From Yoonia rosea (GTDB taxonomy: Bacteria; Pseudomonadota; Alphaproteobacteria; Rhodobacterales; Rhodobacteraceae): 64,000 nucleotides of DNA. The stretch is taken from NCBI RefSeq assembly GCF_900156505.1, contig NZ_FTPR01000003.1:248001-312000 (forward strand), in the 5' to 3' direction. Both the position numbers and the translations under genes were made by a program. Numbering within the stretch: the first letter of the stretch is position 1; each line of letters begins with the position of its first letter. Below, in pieces: positions 32,201 through 41,393 of the stretch. The notes beneath the pieces are model-generated. The model saw nothing but the letters and a program-made list of their open reading frames with translations. It had not been told where the DNA came from and did no database searches.

Positions 32201-32586
32201 ATATCGGGGACGCCGCAGCAAAGGCAGGGCTGCCTGCCAAAACAATCCGCTATTATGAAGATATCGGGCTGGTCAAACCGCGACGTGACGCGAACGGGTA
32301 CCGCGCGTTTGTGCAGACCGATATCCACAAGCTGACCTTTCTTGCGCGCGCCCGTGCATTGGGGTTTTCGATCGAGGATTGCCGCGATCTTCTTGCGCTT
32401 TGGGAAGATAATTCGCGGGCCAGTTCCGATGTGCGCCAGATCGCGCAGGAACACCTTGCGCGGATCGAAACAAAGATCGCCGATCTTGAGGACATGCGCG
32501 ATACGTTGAAAACGCTGGTGCGGGATTGTGCCGGCGATGATCGCCCGGACTGTCCGATCCTGAACCGTCTGGGTGATCCCGCATAA
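32197..32586 (+). CDS. cueR: MerR-family copper-responsive activator CueR
   Basis: A 129-residue regulator that senses Cu+ and activates copA by distorting the long-spacer promoter. MerR helix-turn-helix at residues 1-40 ([23 protein letters not shown]), dimer helix at about 75-110, and Cu+-binding Cys111 and Cys119 in CAGDDRPDC, the CueR C-x7-C spacing. Ser77 matches the CueR residue that favours monovalent ions. It overlaps copA by 4 nt, so it controls its own synthesis through the promoter at 29685. HmrR is an alternative name in rhizobia. Confidence 0.95.
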   Translation: MNIGDAAAKAGLPAKTIRYYEDIGLVKPRRDANGYRAFVQTDIHKLTFLARARALGFSIEDCRDLLALWEDNSRASSDVRQIAQEHLARIETKIADLEDMRDTLKTLVRDCAGDDRPDCPILNRLGDPA

Positions 32587-32591
32587 GAAAA

Positions 32592-32617
32592 CCCCCGCCT
32601 GATTGCTCAGCCGGGGG
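32592..32617. terminator. Bidirectional terminator between cueR and rpsU
   Basis: CCCCCG paired with CGGGGG (32592-32597, 32612-32617) with an inner CTGA/TCAG extension. On the minus strand it is followed by TTTTC, so it is mainly the rpsU terminator; on the plus strand the tail is CTCTTTG. It is shared by two convergent genes. Confidence 0.8.
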
Positions 32618-32644
32618 CTCTTTGTCGTAACGTCGAAAGGATGC

Positions 32645-32851
32645 TTAGAGCATACCTTCGCGCTGGAGCTTCTTGCGCGCCAGCTTACGCTGACGGCGGA
32701 TCGCTTCTGCTTTCTCACGCGCTTTGCGGATCGAAGGCTTCTCGAAATGCTGCTTGAGCTTCATTTCACGAAAGACGCCCTCACGCTGAAGTTTCTTCTT
32801 CAGAGCACGCAACGCCTGATCGACGTTGTTATCACGAACACTAACCTGCAT
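32645..32851 (-). CDS. rpsU: 30S ribosomal protein S21
   Basis: A 68-residue, very basic protein of the small ribosomal subunit, needed for mRNA binding at initiation. Complete family match: starts [20 protein letters not shown], then the [18 protein letters not shown] segment and an Arg/Lys-rich C-terminal helix ([19 protein letters not shown]). Divergent from coq9 and followed by the terminator at 32592-32617. Normal length for alphaproteobacteria. Confidence 0.98.
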   Translation of the reverse strand: MQVSVRDNNVDQALRALKKKLQREGVFREMKLKQHFEKPSIRKAREKAEAIRRQRKLARKKLQREGML

Positions 32852-32958
32852 GTGGTTTTCACCACCTCTCTAAGTTAAATTTGCAAAAATTGCAGGAAGT
32901 GGGCAGATAGCAAAGGTGGGCTAGTTTGTCTAGTGTGCACAAACAGCAGGAGATCATC

Positions 32959-33657
32959 ATGACAAAGCCCGACGTTGACCCGATCTTGGAGCAACTTCTG
33001 GATGCGGCACTGCCCCACGTGGCCTTTGACGGTTGGTCACCCGAAACGTTTGCCGCCGCCACACGTGACGCCGGGGTTGATCCCGCAGTGGTCAAAGCAA
33101 TTTGCCCACGCGGTGCCGTTGGTCTGGCGATTGCCTATCACAAAAGGGGTGATGCCGCCATGATTGCGGCGCTCAGGACCGCCGATCTGTGCGATATGCG
33201 CTTTCGCGACAAGGTGGCCCATGCGATCCGCCTGCGCCTGCAGGTGATCGACGATAAGGAAGCTGTGCGCCGTGGCACGACCCTTTTTGCACTGCCACAT
33301 ATGGCGGCGGACGGGGCGAAACTGGTTTGGGGCACGGCCGATGCGATCTGGACGACGCTGGGTGACACATCGCGCGATGCCAATTGGTACACCAAACGGA
33401 TGACGCTTTCTGCGGTTTATAGCGCGGTGATTCTCTTTTGGCTGGGTGATGACAGTCTCAACATGCAGGCAACTGACGATTTCATCGACCGCCGCATCGA
33501 CAACGTGATGCAGTTCGAAAAATTCAAGGCACAGGCCAAGGCCAACCCCTTGTTCAAACCTTTTGCCAGCACGCTGGAACGCATGATGAGCGGCATCAAA
33601 GCACCCGCAACCCAAACCGACCCTGATTTACCAGGTGTCTGGCATGATCCGCAGTAA
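32959..33657 (+). CDS. COQ9 family protein (ubiquinone biosynthesis)
   Basis: A 232-residue protein of the COQ9 family, a lipid-binding TetR-fold protein that supports the COQ7 hydroxylation step of ubiquinone biosynthesis. The start at 32959 follows CAGGAG. Matching features are the N-terminal helical region with PHVAFDGWS, the central RLRLQVIDDKEAVRRG, and the DRRIDNVMQFEKFKA segment near the C-terminus. It is directly followed (12 nt) by a quinone oxidoreductase-type gene. Confidence 0.9.
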   Translation: MTKPDVDPILEQLLDAALPHVAFDGWSPETFAAATRDAGVDPAVVKAICPRGAVGLAIAYHKRGDAAMIAALRTADLCDMRFRDKVAHAIRLRLQVIDDKEAVRRGTTLFALPHMAADGAKLVWGTADAIWTTLGDTSRDANWYTKRMTLSAVYSAVILFWLGDDSLNMQATDDFIDRRIDNVMQFEKFKAQAKANPLFKPFASTLERMMSGIKAPATQTDPDLPGVWHDPQ

Positions 33658-33669
33658 GGACAAGAATTC

Positions 33670-34641
33670 ATGAAGGCTATCGAGATTTCCAAGCCGGGCG
33701 GGCCCGAGGTTCTGACACTCATCGAGCGCCCCGTGCCGGAACCTGCCCATGATCAGGTGGTGATCAAAGTGGCCTACGCAGGTGTGAACCGGCCGGACGC
33801 GTTGCAACGCGCAGGGCTTTATAATCCGCCCAAAGGTGCCAGTGATTTGCCCGGTCTGGAAGCAGCGGGGGAGGTTATCTCATGCGGGGCAGGGGTGACC
33901 GGCTTGCGGGTCGGTGATCAGGTTTGTGCGCTTTTGCCGGGCGGTGGCTATGCCGAATATGTGGCGACACCCGCAGCCCACTGCCTGCCAGTTCCTGAAG
34001 GGCTGACCCTGAAACAAGCGGCTTGCCTGCCCGAAACCTTCTTTACTGTCTGGTCCAATGTTTTCATGCGTGGTGGTTTACAGGCGGGACAGCGCTTCTT
34101 GGTCCACGGTGGCAGTTCCGGGATCGGTACGACGGCTATCCAGCTGGGCAAGGCATTCGGTGCGCGTGTGTTCGCCACGGCGGGATCGGACGATAAATGC
34201 GCGGCTTGCGTGGCCTTGGGCGCAGAGGCTGCCTTTAACTACCGCGAAGATGATTTTGTTGAAAAAGTACAAGCGCTCGGCGGTGCTGACCTGATCCTTG
34301 ATATGGTCGGCGGCCCTTATATTCAGCGCAACCTGAAGGCTTTGGCTGATGACGGCACACTGGTGCAGATTGCATTTCTGCAAGGGCCAAAGGCCGAACT
34401 GAACCTTGTGCAGCTGATGACGCGCCGCCTGACGTTGACCGGATCAACCCTGCGGCCGCAGTCTGATCTCGCAAAGGCGCGCATCGCGGATCAATTGCGC
34501 GCGCATGTCTGGCCGCTGCTTGCGGCGGGCAAGGTGGCCCCAGTGATGGATCAGGAATTTCAGCTGGAAGACGCCGCTGCCGCCCATGCACGCATGGAGA
34601 GTAGCGCGCATATCGGCAAGATCGTCCTGAAAGTCGGGTAG
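33670..34641 (+). CDS. NAD(P)H-quinone oxidoreductase, zinc-free MDR family
   Basis: A 323-residue member of the quinone oxidoreductase branch of the medium-chain dehydrogenase/reductase superfamily. It lacks the Cys/His zinc ligands of alcohol dehydrogenases, has GVNRPDALQRAGLY near residue 40, the NADPH-binding VHGGSSGIGTTAIQLGKA at about 140-157 and a C-terminal LEDAAAAHARMESSAHIGKIVL. Likely reduces quinones or enones with NADPH. It follows coq9 by 12 nt and is probably co-transcribed. Confidence 0.9.
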   Translation: MKAIEISKPGGPEVLTLIERPVPEPAHDQVVIKVAYAGVNRPDALQRAGLYNPPKGASDLPGLEAAGEVISCGAGVTGLRVGDQVCALLPGGGYAEYVATPAAHCLPVPEGLTLKQAACLPETFFTVWSNVFMRGGLQAGQRFLVHGGSSGIGTTAIQLGKAFGARVFATAGSDDKCAACVALGAEAAFNYREDDFVEKVQALGGADLILDMVGGPYIQRNLKALADDGTLVQIAFLQGPKAELNLVQLMTRRLTLTGSTLRPQSDLAKARIADQLRAHVWPLLAAGKVAPVMDQEFQLEDAAAAHARMESSAHIGKIVLKVG

Positions 34642-34679
34642 TGACGGAATTTCAATAAGCCAACGTGCTCTGAGCGCTC

Positions 34680-34877
34680 TTAGCAGCCAATCCCCTCGAT
34701 TGGCCTGCGCTTGCACGTCTCGCCTGTCAAGATATCACGGAAATACGCATCGGTAGAATCCCCATCGGGGGTTGGATCGACGATTTCGAGGCGAGACCTT
34801 TCCAATCTTTCAGAAATTGATGTGGAGCAAGCTGCTAGCGCGGTTAGGACGACAATTGATGGAATGATCTTTGGCAT
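34680..34877 (-). CDS. Small lipoprotein, unknown
   Basis: A 65-residue protein from the ATG at 34877 with a type II signal peptide: MPKIIPSIVVLTALAAC ends in a lipobox (LAAC), so Cys17 should be lipidated. The 48-residue mature part is charged, with a Cys near the end (Cys57) and the terminal Cys65. A longer frame extends upstream into rnhA but lacks the signal. It follows rnhA on the same strand with 19 nt between. Not recognised otherwise. Confidence 0.6.
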   Translation of the reverse strand: MPKIIPSIVVLTALAACSTSISERLERSRLEIVDPTPDGDSTDAYFRDILTGETCKRRPIEGIGC

Positions 34878-34896
34878 ATTCGTCCCTGTTCGGTTG

Positions 34897-35355
34897 TTAC
34901 TTTGAAGGCTTAAACGGTGCCATGCCGGTGCGGGCCAACTCATCGGCCTTTTCGTTTTCGGGGTGGCCTGCGTGGCCCTTGACCCACTCCCATGTGACGT
35001 CATGGCGCTTGGTCGCTTCATCCAGCCGCCGCCAAAGATCTTCGTTCTTGACGGGCTTCTTGGCGGCGGTTTTCCATCCGCGCGCCTTCCAGCCGTGAAT
35101 CCATTTGGTGATCCCGTCTTTGACGTAAACGCTATCGGTGATGATGGTCAGCGCCGTATCGCGTTCAAGCGTTTCAAGCGCCGTTATCGCAGCCAGTAAT
35201 TCCATCCGGTTGTTGGTCGTTTCCGCCTCACCGCCCGAAAGCTCGCGCTGTTTCACAACGGTATTACCGTCGCGCGCGATCAGCAGCGCACCCCATCCAC
35301 CGGGGCCCGGATTGCCCGAGCAGGCACCATCTGTGTAAGCATAGAGTTTCGGCAT
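34897..35355 (-). CDS. rnhA: Ribonuclease HI
   Basis: Cuts RNA in RNA-DNA hybrids; removes primers and R-loops. The 152-residue protein has all family marks: [16 protein letters not shown] with catalytic Asp9, the NRMELLAAI block with the catalytic Glu, TITDSVYVK with the second Asp, and the C-terminal NEKADELAR with the last Asp. The basic protrusion ([21 protein letters not shown]) of the E. coli type is present. It follows the methyltransferase gene by 2 nt. Confidence 0.97.
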   Translation of the reverse strand: MPKLYAYTDGACSGNPGPGGWGALLIARDGNTVVKQRELSGGEAETTNNRMELLAAITALETLERDTALTIITDSVYVKDGITKWIHGWKARGWKTAAKKPVKNEDLWRRLDEATKRHDVTWEWVKGHAGHPENEKADELARTGMAPFKPSK

Positions 35356-35357
35356 GA

Positions 35358-35951
35358 TCAGGTCTTTTGTCCGCGCATAATGACGAAGGGATCAAGGGTG
35401 CCAGCAAGGCCCGCTTCCGTCCCCTCTTTGATATAGTTCACCTGATAGCCTGCTGATGTCAGGAGCGCCATAAGCGCATCCACCGTGACGTACGTGTAGA
35501 GTCTGTTCATTCTGTCGCGCGCGATACCTGTGCCGGTTTTCATACCCACATGAATAACGCCGCCCGCTTTGGTTGCCTTGAAGAGCGTCTTGAAATGGCG
35601 CGGCAGATCATCCGGTGCTGCGTGTAGCAGGCTGAAATTAGCCCAGATACCGTCATAGATTTCATCGCCGTCGATCTCGTCGAATTCACCCAGCCGCGCC
35701 GGAAGCCCGAATGTGTTCCGGGCAATCTCGATCATGCCTTGGGATGCGTCCACCGGATCCGGCAAAAGCCCTGCCGCGCGCATATGCGCCGATGCAGTTC
35801 CCGGACCGCAGCCCAGATCAAGCACATGCCCCCATTGCGGGATCAGATCGATGAACGCTTGCAGCGACGCGTCCGGTGTGTCGCTGGTGACCATCTGCGC
35901 ATAATCTGCTGCCTTGGCATCATAGGTCGCAATGGTGCGTGCGTCCGCCAT
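35358..35951 (-). CDS. Class I SAM-dependent methyltransferase
   Basis: A 197-residue methyltransferase with the SAM-binding glycine loop VLDLGCGPG (about residues 47-55), acidic end of strand 2 ([14 protein letters not shown]) and motif with NFSLLHA. The start at 35951 overlaps the stop of the DUF3429 gene (ATGA) and gives the expected compact fold; a longer frame upstream would read through that gene. Substrate is unknown; small-molecule targets are most common in this group. Confidence 0.85.
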   Translation of the reverse strand: MADARTIATYDAKAADYAQMVTSDTPDASLQAFIDLIPQWGHVLDLGCGPGTASAHMRAAGLLPDPVDASQGMIEIARNTFGLPARLGEFDEIDGDEIYDGIWANFSLLHAAPDDLPRHFKTLFKATKAGGVIHVGMKTGTGIARDRMNRLYTYVTVDALMALLTSAGYQVNYIKEGTEAGLAGTLDPFVIMRGQKT

Positions 35952-36400
35952 CAGAAAACGAGTGGCAGGAACGAGATAATCACGATCGCTGTCAGCAATC
36001 CGCGGAGATGCATCCACCATGCAGGTGCCAGACCCAAGCGCCAGAAATGCCAGTCCAGCAAAAGCAGGCCCAGAAAACCGACAATGAGGTTAACCGCCGC
36101 CGTTGTCGGCCCGCCGCCTGTCATAAAGAACGCCCAAAGCGCGGGGATCACTGAGAGGATATAGCTGGCGGTGGCCATCTGCCCTGTGGCTTTCGTCGCA
36201 AAGCCCCAAAGGACGCCTGACATAAACGAAAGGATAATCGCGCCGTAGAAAAGCTGGACATAGGGGCCGATAAAACGGCCGCCGAGCGTCATCTGTCCCC
36301 AGAATGCAAGATCAGGCAGCAACACTGTCGCTGCGCCCCAAAGAAACGGAAGCAGCCCTGCGAGGCCAAGAAGAAGTGCGGAGCGCGGGATCGTGTTCAT
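35951..36400 (-). CDS. DUF3429 family membrane protein
   Basis: A 149-residue membrane protein with about four to five helices (roughly 7-30, 45-70, 77-93, 100-117, 130-148). The sequence fits the DUF3429 family common in alphaproteobacteria, including the QLFYGAIILSFMSGVLWG region; no function is assigned. It lies 5 nt downstream of ispH and its stop overlaps the methyltransferase start, forming ispH-DUF3429-methyltransferase-rnhA in one direction. Confidence 0.8.
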   Translation of the reverse strand: MNTIPRSALLLGLAGLLPFLWGAATVLLPDLAFWGQMTLGGRFIGPYVQLFYGAIILSFMSGVLWGFATKATGQMATASYILSVIPALWAFFMTGGGPTTAAVNLIVGFLGLLLLDWHFWRLGLAPAWWMHLRGLLTAIVIISFLPLVF

Positions 36401-36405
36401 GGTAT

Positions 36406-37356
36406 CTAAGCGGGTTCGCGCAGCACGCGCGGCACTTTGAATTCGACGTTCTCTTCGGCAGTCACGACCATTTCGACGGTGGTGTCATAGCGGTCTTTGA
36501 AGGCGTCGATGACTTCGGTGATGAGCACCTCGGGGGCCGATGCCCCCGCCGTGATCCCCATTGACGTGATCCCTTCAAGCGCCCGCCAGTCAATATCGGT
36601 GGCCCGCTGCACCAGTTGCGCATAGTTGCATCCCGCCCGCGTACCCACTTCGACCAATCGTTTGGAATTTGAGGAATTCGGCGCGCCGACGACCAGCATC
36701 GCATCGCATTTTGGCGCCATCGCTTTGACCGCTTCCTGCCGGTTGGTGGTGGCGTAGCAGATATCTTCCTTGTGCGGTCCGACGATGCCGGGGAAACGGG
36801 CGTGAAGGGCCGCGACGATATCTGCGGTGTCATCCACAGAAAGGGTGGTTTGTGTGACAAAGGCCAGACGTGAAGGATCGCGCACCTCAACGGTGGCGAC
36901 GTCTGCAACGGTCTCGACCAAAAGTACTTCGCCCTCGGGCAGTTGGCCCATTGTGCCGACTGTTTCAGGATGGCCCTTATGGCCGATCATGATCATTTGC
37001 AGGCCGTTGTCCGCATGGCGCTGGGCCTCGATATGCACTTTGCTGACAAGCGGGCAGGTCGCGTCCACATAGACCATCTCGCGCTGGGCGGCGGCGGCAG
37101 GGACTGCTTTGGGTACGCCGTGGGCTGAAAAGATCACGGGGCGGTCATCAGGACATTCGTCCAACTCTTCAACAAAGACCGCGCCCTTGTCGCGCAGCGC
37201 ATCAACCACGAATTTGTTATGCACAATCTCGTGGCGCACATAGACGGGCGCGCCCCATTTTTCCAACGCCATCTCGACAATCTTGATGGCGCGATCAACG
37301 CCAGCACAGAACCCGCGCGGGGCGGCAAGATAGAGTGTAAGGGGTGGTTTGGTCAT
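36406..37356 (-). CDS. ispH: 4-hydroxy-3-methylbut-2-enyl diphosphate reductase
   Basis: Last step of the methylerythritol phosphate route, making IPP and DMAPP with a [4Fe-4S] cluster. The 316-residue protein has its three cluster cysteines in [12 protein letters not shown] (Cys17), [11 protein letters not shown] and AGCNYAQL regions, the substrate-binding HGVP and EIVHNKFVV blocks, and SSNSKRL near the C-terminus. The start at 37356 has GGAGA 9 nt upstream; a longer frame to 37587 is not protein-like. A strong hairpin lies 70-100 nt upstream, between it and the LabA-like gene. Confidence 0.96.
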   Translation of the reverse strand: MTKPPLTLYLAAPRGFCAGVDRAIKIVEMALEKWGAPVYVRHEIVHNKFVVDALRDKGAVFVEELDECPDDRPVIFSAHGVPKAVPAAAAQREMVYVDATCPLVSKVHIEAQRHADNGLQMIMIGHKGHPETVGTMGQLPEGEVLLVETVADVATVEVRDPSRLAFVTQTTLSVDDTADIVAALHARFPGIVGPHKEDICYATTNRQEAVKAMAPKCDAMLVVGAPNSSNSKRLVEVGTRAGCNYAQLVQRATDIDWRALEGITSMGITAGASAPEVLITEVIDAFKDRYDTTVEMVVTAEENVEFKVPRVLREPA

Positions 37357-37425
37357 CTTGATCTCCGGTTTCATCACCAGAGGTAAGGGTTTGACGCGGG
37401 CAGGTCCAGTATCAGATGCTGCGAC

Positions 37426-37458
37426 GCATTGAGGCGCGGGGTGGACGCGCCTCAATGC
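37426..37458 (-). promoter_or_regulatory. Strong stem-loop between the LabA-like gene and ispH
   Basis: Perfect 13-bp stem (37426-37438 with 37446-37458) and a 7-nt loop, extended by a further GATGC/GCATC pair. It lies 7 nt after the LabA-like stop, without a T-run. It may terminate or stabilise that transcript, or form part of the ispH leader. Confidence 0.6.
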
Positions 37459-37465
37459 GAACGCA

Positions 37466-38041
37466 TCAGTCTTCGTCAGTGCCGTCTCCGTCCGGCGCAT
37501 CGCTGCGTGGTTCACGTGTCGGACGGCCAACGACATCGCGCAATTCGTCGAGTTCGATAAAGTTGTCGGCCTGACGGCGCAGTTCATCCGCGATCATCGG
37601 CGGCTGGCTCCGGATCGTAGAGACCACCGAGACACGCACGCCTTTGCGTTGCAGCGCCTCGACCAGCGGACGAAAATCGCCATCGCCCGAAAACAACACG
37701 ACGTGATCGACATGGGGGGCAAGTTCCATGGCATCGACGGTGAGTTCGATATCCATGTTCCCCTTCACTTTCCTGCGGCCCATACTATCCGTGTATTCCT
37801 TGGCCGGTTTTGTCACCATGGTGAAGCCGTTGTAATTCAGCCAATCCACGAGTGGGCGGATCGGTGAATATTCATCGTTTTCCAACAAGGCGGTGTAGTA
37901 AAATGCCCGAAGCATTTTCCCGCGGCGCATGAATTCCTGCCGCAAGAGTTTGTAGTCGATGTCAAAACCGAGCGATTTCGCTGCGGCATACAAGTTTGAA
38001 CCATCGATGAAGAGCGCTAAACGCTCGTCCCGATAAAACAT
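37466..38041 (-). CDS. LabA/DUF88-type NYN-domain protein (putative nuclease)
   Basis: A 191-residue PIN-like NYN protein. Acidic, metal-binding residues are visible in LFIDGSNLY (about 8-16), in [12 protein letters not shown] (about 94-105) and in [13 protein letters not shown] (about 114-126), the pattern of the DUF88 family, thought to be RNases. The C-terminal 30 residues are acidic and low-complexity. The start at 38041 has AAGGA 6 nt before the ATG; the extra upstream Met lacks support. It is divergent from folK. Confidence 0.88.
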   Translation of the reverse strand: MFYRDERLALFIDGSNLYAAAKSLGFDIDYKLLRQEFMRRGKMLRAFYYTALLENDEYSPIRPLVDWLNYNGFTMVTKPAKEYTDSMGRRKVKGNMDIELTVDAMELAPHVDHVVLFSGDGDFRPLVEALQRKGVRVSVVSTIRSQPPMIADELRRQADNFIELDELRDVVGRPTREPRSDAPDGDGTDED

Positions 38042-38151
38042 AAGTTGTCCTTCCAAATGCGAACCTTGCGCTATTGTATTTCCGTGAGTGTTGCTAGGTT
38101 AGCGCAAGTATTTCACATAGTTAATATATTGAGCAGGTGAAACAACCGCAA

Positions 38152-38742
38152 ATGACCAACCCAGAATGCCGAATTGCGCTTATTTGCCTTGGTAGCAACG
38201 AGGAATCTGCTTGGGGTGGTGCCTTGGCGACTGTGCGAAAAGCGATTCATATGGTGGCCGGTCTTTCAGAAAAGCCGACGCAATCCAGTGCTCTCTATGC
38301 GACACCGGCCTTTCCAGAGGGGGCTGGACCGGATTTTGTGAATGCTGCAATGGCCATCTTTACGACACTTGCGCCCGCGGATTTGCTGGAACACCTGCAC
38401 CGGATCGAGGCGGCAGCGGGGCGCGAACGGACCAAGCGGTGGGGGCAACGCACGCTTGATCTTGATTTGATTGCGGTCGGGGACATGGTCATGCCCGATC
38501 ATGACACCTATGCCTATTGGCGCGATTTACCGTTACAGGATCAGCTTATCGAAACGCCTGAGCAGCTTGTCCTGCCGCATCCGCGCATGCAGGACCGTGC
38601 TTTCGTGCTGGTTCCGTTGTGCGATGTGGCACCGGAGTGGCGGCATCCTTTGCTGAGGCGTTCGGTTGCGGAAATCTGTGCGGACCTGCCTTTGGCCGCC
38701 CGAGCCGAGGTCACTCCCCTGGCTGCCCCGGACGCACCATAG
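38152..38742 (+). CDS. folK: 2-amino-4-hydroxy-6-hydroxymethyldihydropteridine pyrophosphokinase
   Basis: Transfers pyrophosphate from ATP to the pterin in folate synthesis. The 196-residue HPPK has LICLGSNE near the N-terminus, RTKRWGQRTLDLDLI (about 98-112) with the metal-binding Asp pair, and LPHPRMQDRAFVLVPL (about 145-160). The ATG at 38152 or a GTG at 38137 could be the start; neither has an ideal ribosome site, and the difference does not touch the conserved part. Divergent from the LabA-like gene, followed by rpoZ after 100 nt. Confidence 0.93.
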   Translation: MTNPECRIALICLGSNEESAWGGALATVRKAIHMVAGLSEKPTQSSALYATPAFPEGAGPDFVNAAMAIFTTLAPADLLEHLHRIEAAAGRERTKRWGQRTLDLDLIAVGDMVMPDHDTYAYWRDLPLQDQLIETPEQLVLPHPRMQDRAFVLVPLCDVAPEWRHPLLRRSVAEICADLPLAARAEVTPLAAPDAP

Positions 38743-38771
38743 AAAACAACGTGCAAAGGCCGCGCAGGGCC

Positions 38772-38800
38772 TTGTCAATCTGGGTGGAAGGTTCTAAGTA
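38772..38800 (+). promoter_or_regulatory. Possible sigma-70 promoter of rpoZ
   Basis: TTGTCA (38772-38777) and TAAGTA (38795-38800) are 17 bp apart, 43 nt before the rpoZ ATG. The match is by eye only. Confidence 0.4.
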
Positions 38801-38842
38801 GGCGGCTTCCAAAGTCCTTATTGCCCGACTGGAGTACGTCCC

Positions 38843-39196
38843 ATGGCCCGCGTCACCGTAGAAGATTGCGTCGATAAAGTTCCAAACCGTTTTGAGCTTG
38901 TGATGCTTGCGGCACATCGTGCGCGTGAAATTTCCGCTGGCGCACCGATTACGGTGAACCGCGACAACGACAAGAATCCTGTCGTTTCTTTGCGTGAAAT
39001 TGCGGATGAAACCCAGCAAGCCGACGACCTGCGCGAGCGTATGATCGAAGCCAACCAGTCCCAGATTGAAGTCGACGAGCCAGAAGAAGACAGCATGTCT
39101 CTTTTGATGGGCGCTGAAACCGATAAACCCGCTGATGACGATATGTCGGAAGAGAAATTGCTGCGCGCGTTGATGGATGCGCAAGGACAGCGTTAG
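38843..39196 (+). CDS. rpoZ: DNA-directed RNA polymerase omega subunit
   Basis: Chaperones the beta-prime subunit and helps (p)ppGpp binding to RNA polymerase. A 117-residue alphaproteobacterial omega: [19 protein letters not shown] start, [16 protein letters not shown] and [12 protein letters not shown], then an acidic C-terminal tail (about 70-117). It stands 40 nt before the (p)ppGpp synthetase gene, the classical rpoZ-spoT arrangement, which ties ppGpp synthesis and its target. Confidence 0.96.
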   Translation: MARVTVEDCVDKVPNRFELVMLAAHRAREISAGAPITVNRDNDKNPVVSLREIADETQQADDLRERMIEANQSQIEVDEPEEDSMSLLMGAETDKPADDDMSEEKLLRALMDAQGQR

Positions 39197-39236
39197 GGTC
39201 GCCTCGCCGGCCTGACATAGATAGGCGCGCGACCAG

Positions 39237-41387
39237 ATGACGACTGCTGATGATCTGATCGCGCTGGTCCGCACTTACAACCCAAATTCGAATCACGCGC
39301 TGCTGCGCGATGCCTTTGCCTTCGGTGAAGAGATGCACGAGGGCCAATTCCGGCATTCGGGTGAGCCCTATTTCACGCATCCTGTTGCGGTCGCCGGTAT
39401 TCTGGCCGAACAGCAGATGGATGATGCCACCATCGTTACCGCATTGCTTCACGATACGATCGAGGACACCAAAGCCTCGTTCGCCGATGTCGAGAAACGG
39501 TTCGGCCGCGAGATTGCAGAGCTTGTAGACGGTGTCACCAAGCTGACCAATCTGCAACTCACCTCGACCCAGACCAAACAAGCCGAGAATTTCCGTAAGC
39601 TCTTTATGGCGACGTCGCGCGATCTGCGGGTGACATTGGTCAAACTGGCCGACCGGTTGCACAACATGCGCACGATCAAATCCATGCGCCCTGAAAAGCA
39701 GGCGCAAAAAGCGCGTGAGACGATGGATATCTTTGCGCCGCTCGCGGGCCGCATGGGTATGCAATGGATGCGCGAAGAGCTCGAGGATCTGTCTTTCCGC
39801 GTTCTCAACCCGGAAGGCCGCAATTCGATCATCCGCCGCTTTATCACGCTGCAACGCGAAACCGGCGATGTGATTCAGAAGATCACTGCCGACATGCGCG
39901 TCGAAATGGAAAAGGCCAACATCGTGGCCGACGTGGCGGGCCGCGCGAAAAAGCCTTATTCGATCTGGCGCAAGATGCAGGAGAAAGAACAGGGGTTCAG
40001 CCGCCTGTCCGATATCTACGGTTTCCGCGTGATCGTGGCGACCGAGGCGGATTGTTACCGCGTTCTGGGCGTCATCCATCAGCGCTGGCGTGCTGTGCCG
40101 GGGCGGTTCAAGGACTATATCAGTCAGCCGAAATCCAACGGCTATCGTTCGATCCATACCACCGTGTCAGGGCGTGACGGCAAGCAGGTCGAGGTGCAGA
40201 TCCGTACCCGCGAGATGCATGAAGTTGCCGAAACAGGCGTTGCTGCGCATTGGTCCTATAAGAACGGTGAGCGGGTTGAAAACCGCTTTGCCGTTGATCC
40301 TGTGCGCTGGATTTCGTCGCTGACGGAACGTCTGGACGAAGATCAGGACCACGACGAATTCCTCGAAGCCGTCAAGCTCGAGATGTATCAGGACCAGGTG
40401 TTCTGCTTTACGCCCAAGGGCGATGTGATCAAGCTGCCGCGCGGGGCGACGCCGATTGACTTTGCCTATGCGATCCACACGCGGATCGGCTCGGCCTGCG
40501 TGGGCGCCAAGGTGGACGGGTTGCGCGTGCCGCTTTGGACGCGTCTGAAGAACGGACAGTCGGTTGAAGTCATCACGGCCGAAGGGCAAACGCCGCAGGC
40601 CACTTGGATTGATATCGCGGTTACGGGCCGCGCCAAGACTGCTATTCGCCGCTCGCTTCGTGAAGAAGACCGCGAACGCTTTGTGCGGCTGGGGCGCGAA
40701 CTCGCGCGCGTGGCCTTTGAAAATGTGGGCAAGAAAAGCACCGAAAAGGCGCTCAAGACGGCAGCCAAGGCGCTGGCCATTGATGGCGTTGACGAATTGC
40801 TGGCCCGCTTGGGCAGTGCCGAAATCACCGGACGCAAGGTGGTCACCGCGATCTATCCCGAGCTTGAGAATGCGCAGGGCGAAGAGATCGATCAAGGGCG
40901 GGCCGTTGTCGGACTTGCACCGGATCAGATCCAGCAGCGTGGCGCCTGCTGTCAGCCGGTGCCGGGCGAGCGTATTGTGGGCATCACGTTTCGTGGTCAC
41001 GGGGTGGTCGTGCACGCGATTGATTGCGCGGCTTTGGTGGACTACGAGGATCAGCCAGAGCGCTGGATCGACCTGCATTGGCAAGAGGGCACACATGGCG
41101 CGGTCAACACCGTGACATTCGATGCAACGATCGCGAACGACTCGGGCGTGCTGGGACGTATTTGCACATTGATTGGCGAACAGAACGCCAATATCTCTGA
41201 CCTCAAGTTCATTGACCGCAAGCCAGACTATTTTAGGTTATTGATTGATGTTGATCTGCGCGACGCAGAGCATTTGCACCGCGTTCAAACAGCGCTTGAA
41301 GCGGAAAGCAATGTGTCGTCAATCAGGCGACACAAGGACCCAGGACTAGCACTCTTGGGAGCGGGTACACCGCGCAGGGAAGGATGA
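39237..41387 (+). CDS. Bifunctional (p)ppGpp synthetase/hydrolase (RelA/SpoT)
   Basis: Makes and degrades the stringent-response alarmone. The 716-residue protein has an HD hydrolase domain (His48, His72-Asp73 in LLHDTIEDT, so hydrolysis should be intact), a synthetase domain at about 235-350 with RFKDYISQPKSNGYRSIHTTV, a TGS domain near 385-445 (VFCFTPKGDVIKLPRGATPIDFAYAIHT) and a C-terminal ACT domain (about 640-705). Most alphaproteobacteria have this single Rsh enzyme. It follows rpoZ by 40 nt and is followed by a DUF2062 gene after 6 nt. Confidence 0.96.
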   Translation: MTTADDLIALVRTYNPNSNHALLRDAFAFGEEMHEGQFRHSGEPYFTHPVAVAGILAEQQMDDATIVTALLHDTIEDTKASFADVEKRFGREIAELVDGVTKLTNLQLTSTQTKQAENFRKLFMATSRDLRVTLVKLADRLHNMRTIKSMRPEKQAQKARETMDIFAPLAGRMGMQWMREELEDLSFRVLNPEGRNSIIRRFITLQRETGDVIQKITADMRVEMEKANIVADVAGRAKKPYSIWRKMQEKEQGFSRLSDIYGFRVIVATEADCYRVLGVIHQRWRAVPGRFKDYISQPKSNGYRSIHTTVSGRDGKQVEVQIRTREMHEVAETGVAAHWSYKNGERVENRFAVDPVRWISSLTERLDEDQDHDEFLEAVKLEMYQDQVFCFTPKGDVIKLPRGATPIDFAYAIHTRIGSACVGAKVDGLRVPLWTRLKNGQSVEVITAEGQTPQATWIDIAVTGRAKTAIRRSLREEDRERFVRLGRELARVAFENVGKKSTEKALKTAAKALAIDGVDELLARLGSAEITGRKVVTAIYPELENAQGEEIDQGRAVVGLAPDQIQQRGACCQPVPGERIVGITFRGHGVVVHAIDCAALVDYEDQPERWIDLHWQEGTHGAVNTVTFDATIANDSGVLGRICTLIGEQNANISDLKFIDRKPDYFRLLIDVDLRDAEHLHRVQTALEAESNVSSIRRHKDPGLALLGAGTPRREG

Positions 41388-41393
41388 CGAGTA

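Noticed and set aside
38949..40157. 402-codon minus-strand frame opposite rpoZ and the (p)ppGpp synthetase gene
   Set aside because: Both plus-strand genes are unmistakable, and this frame has shadow-type composition.
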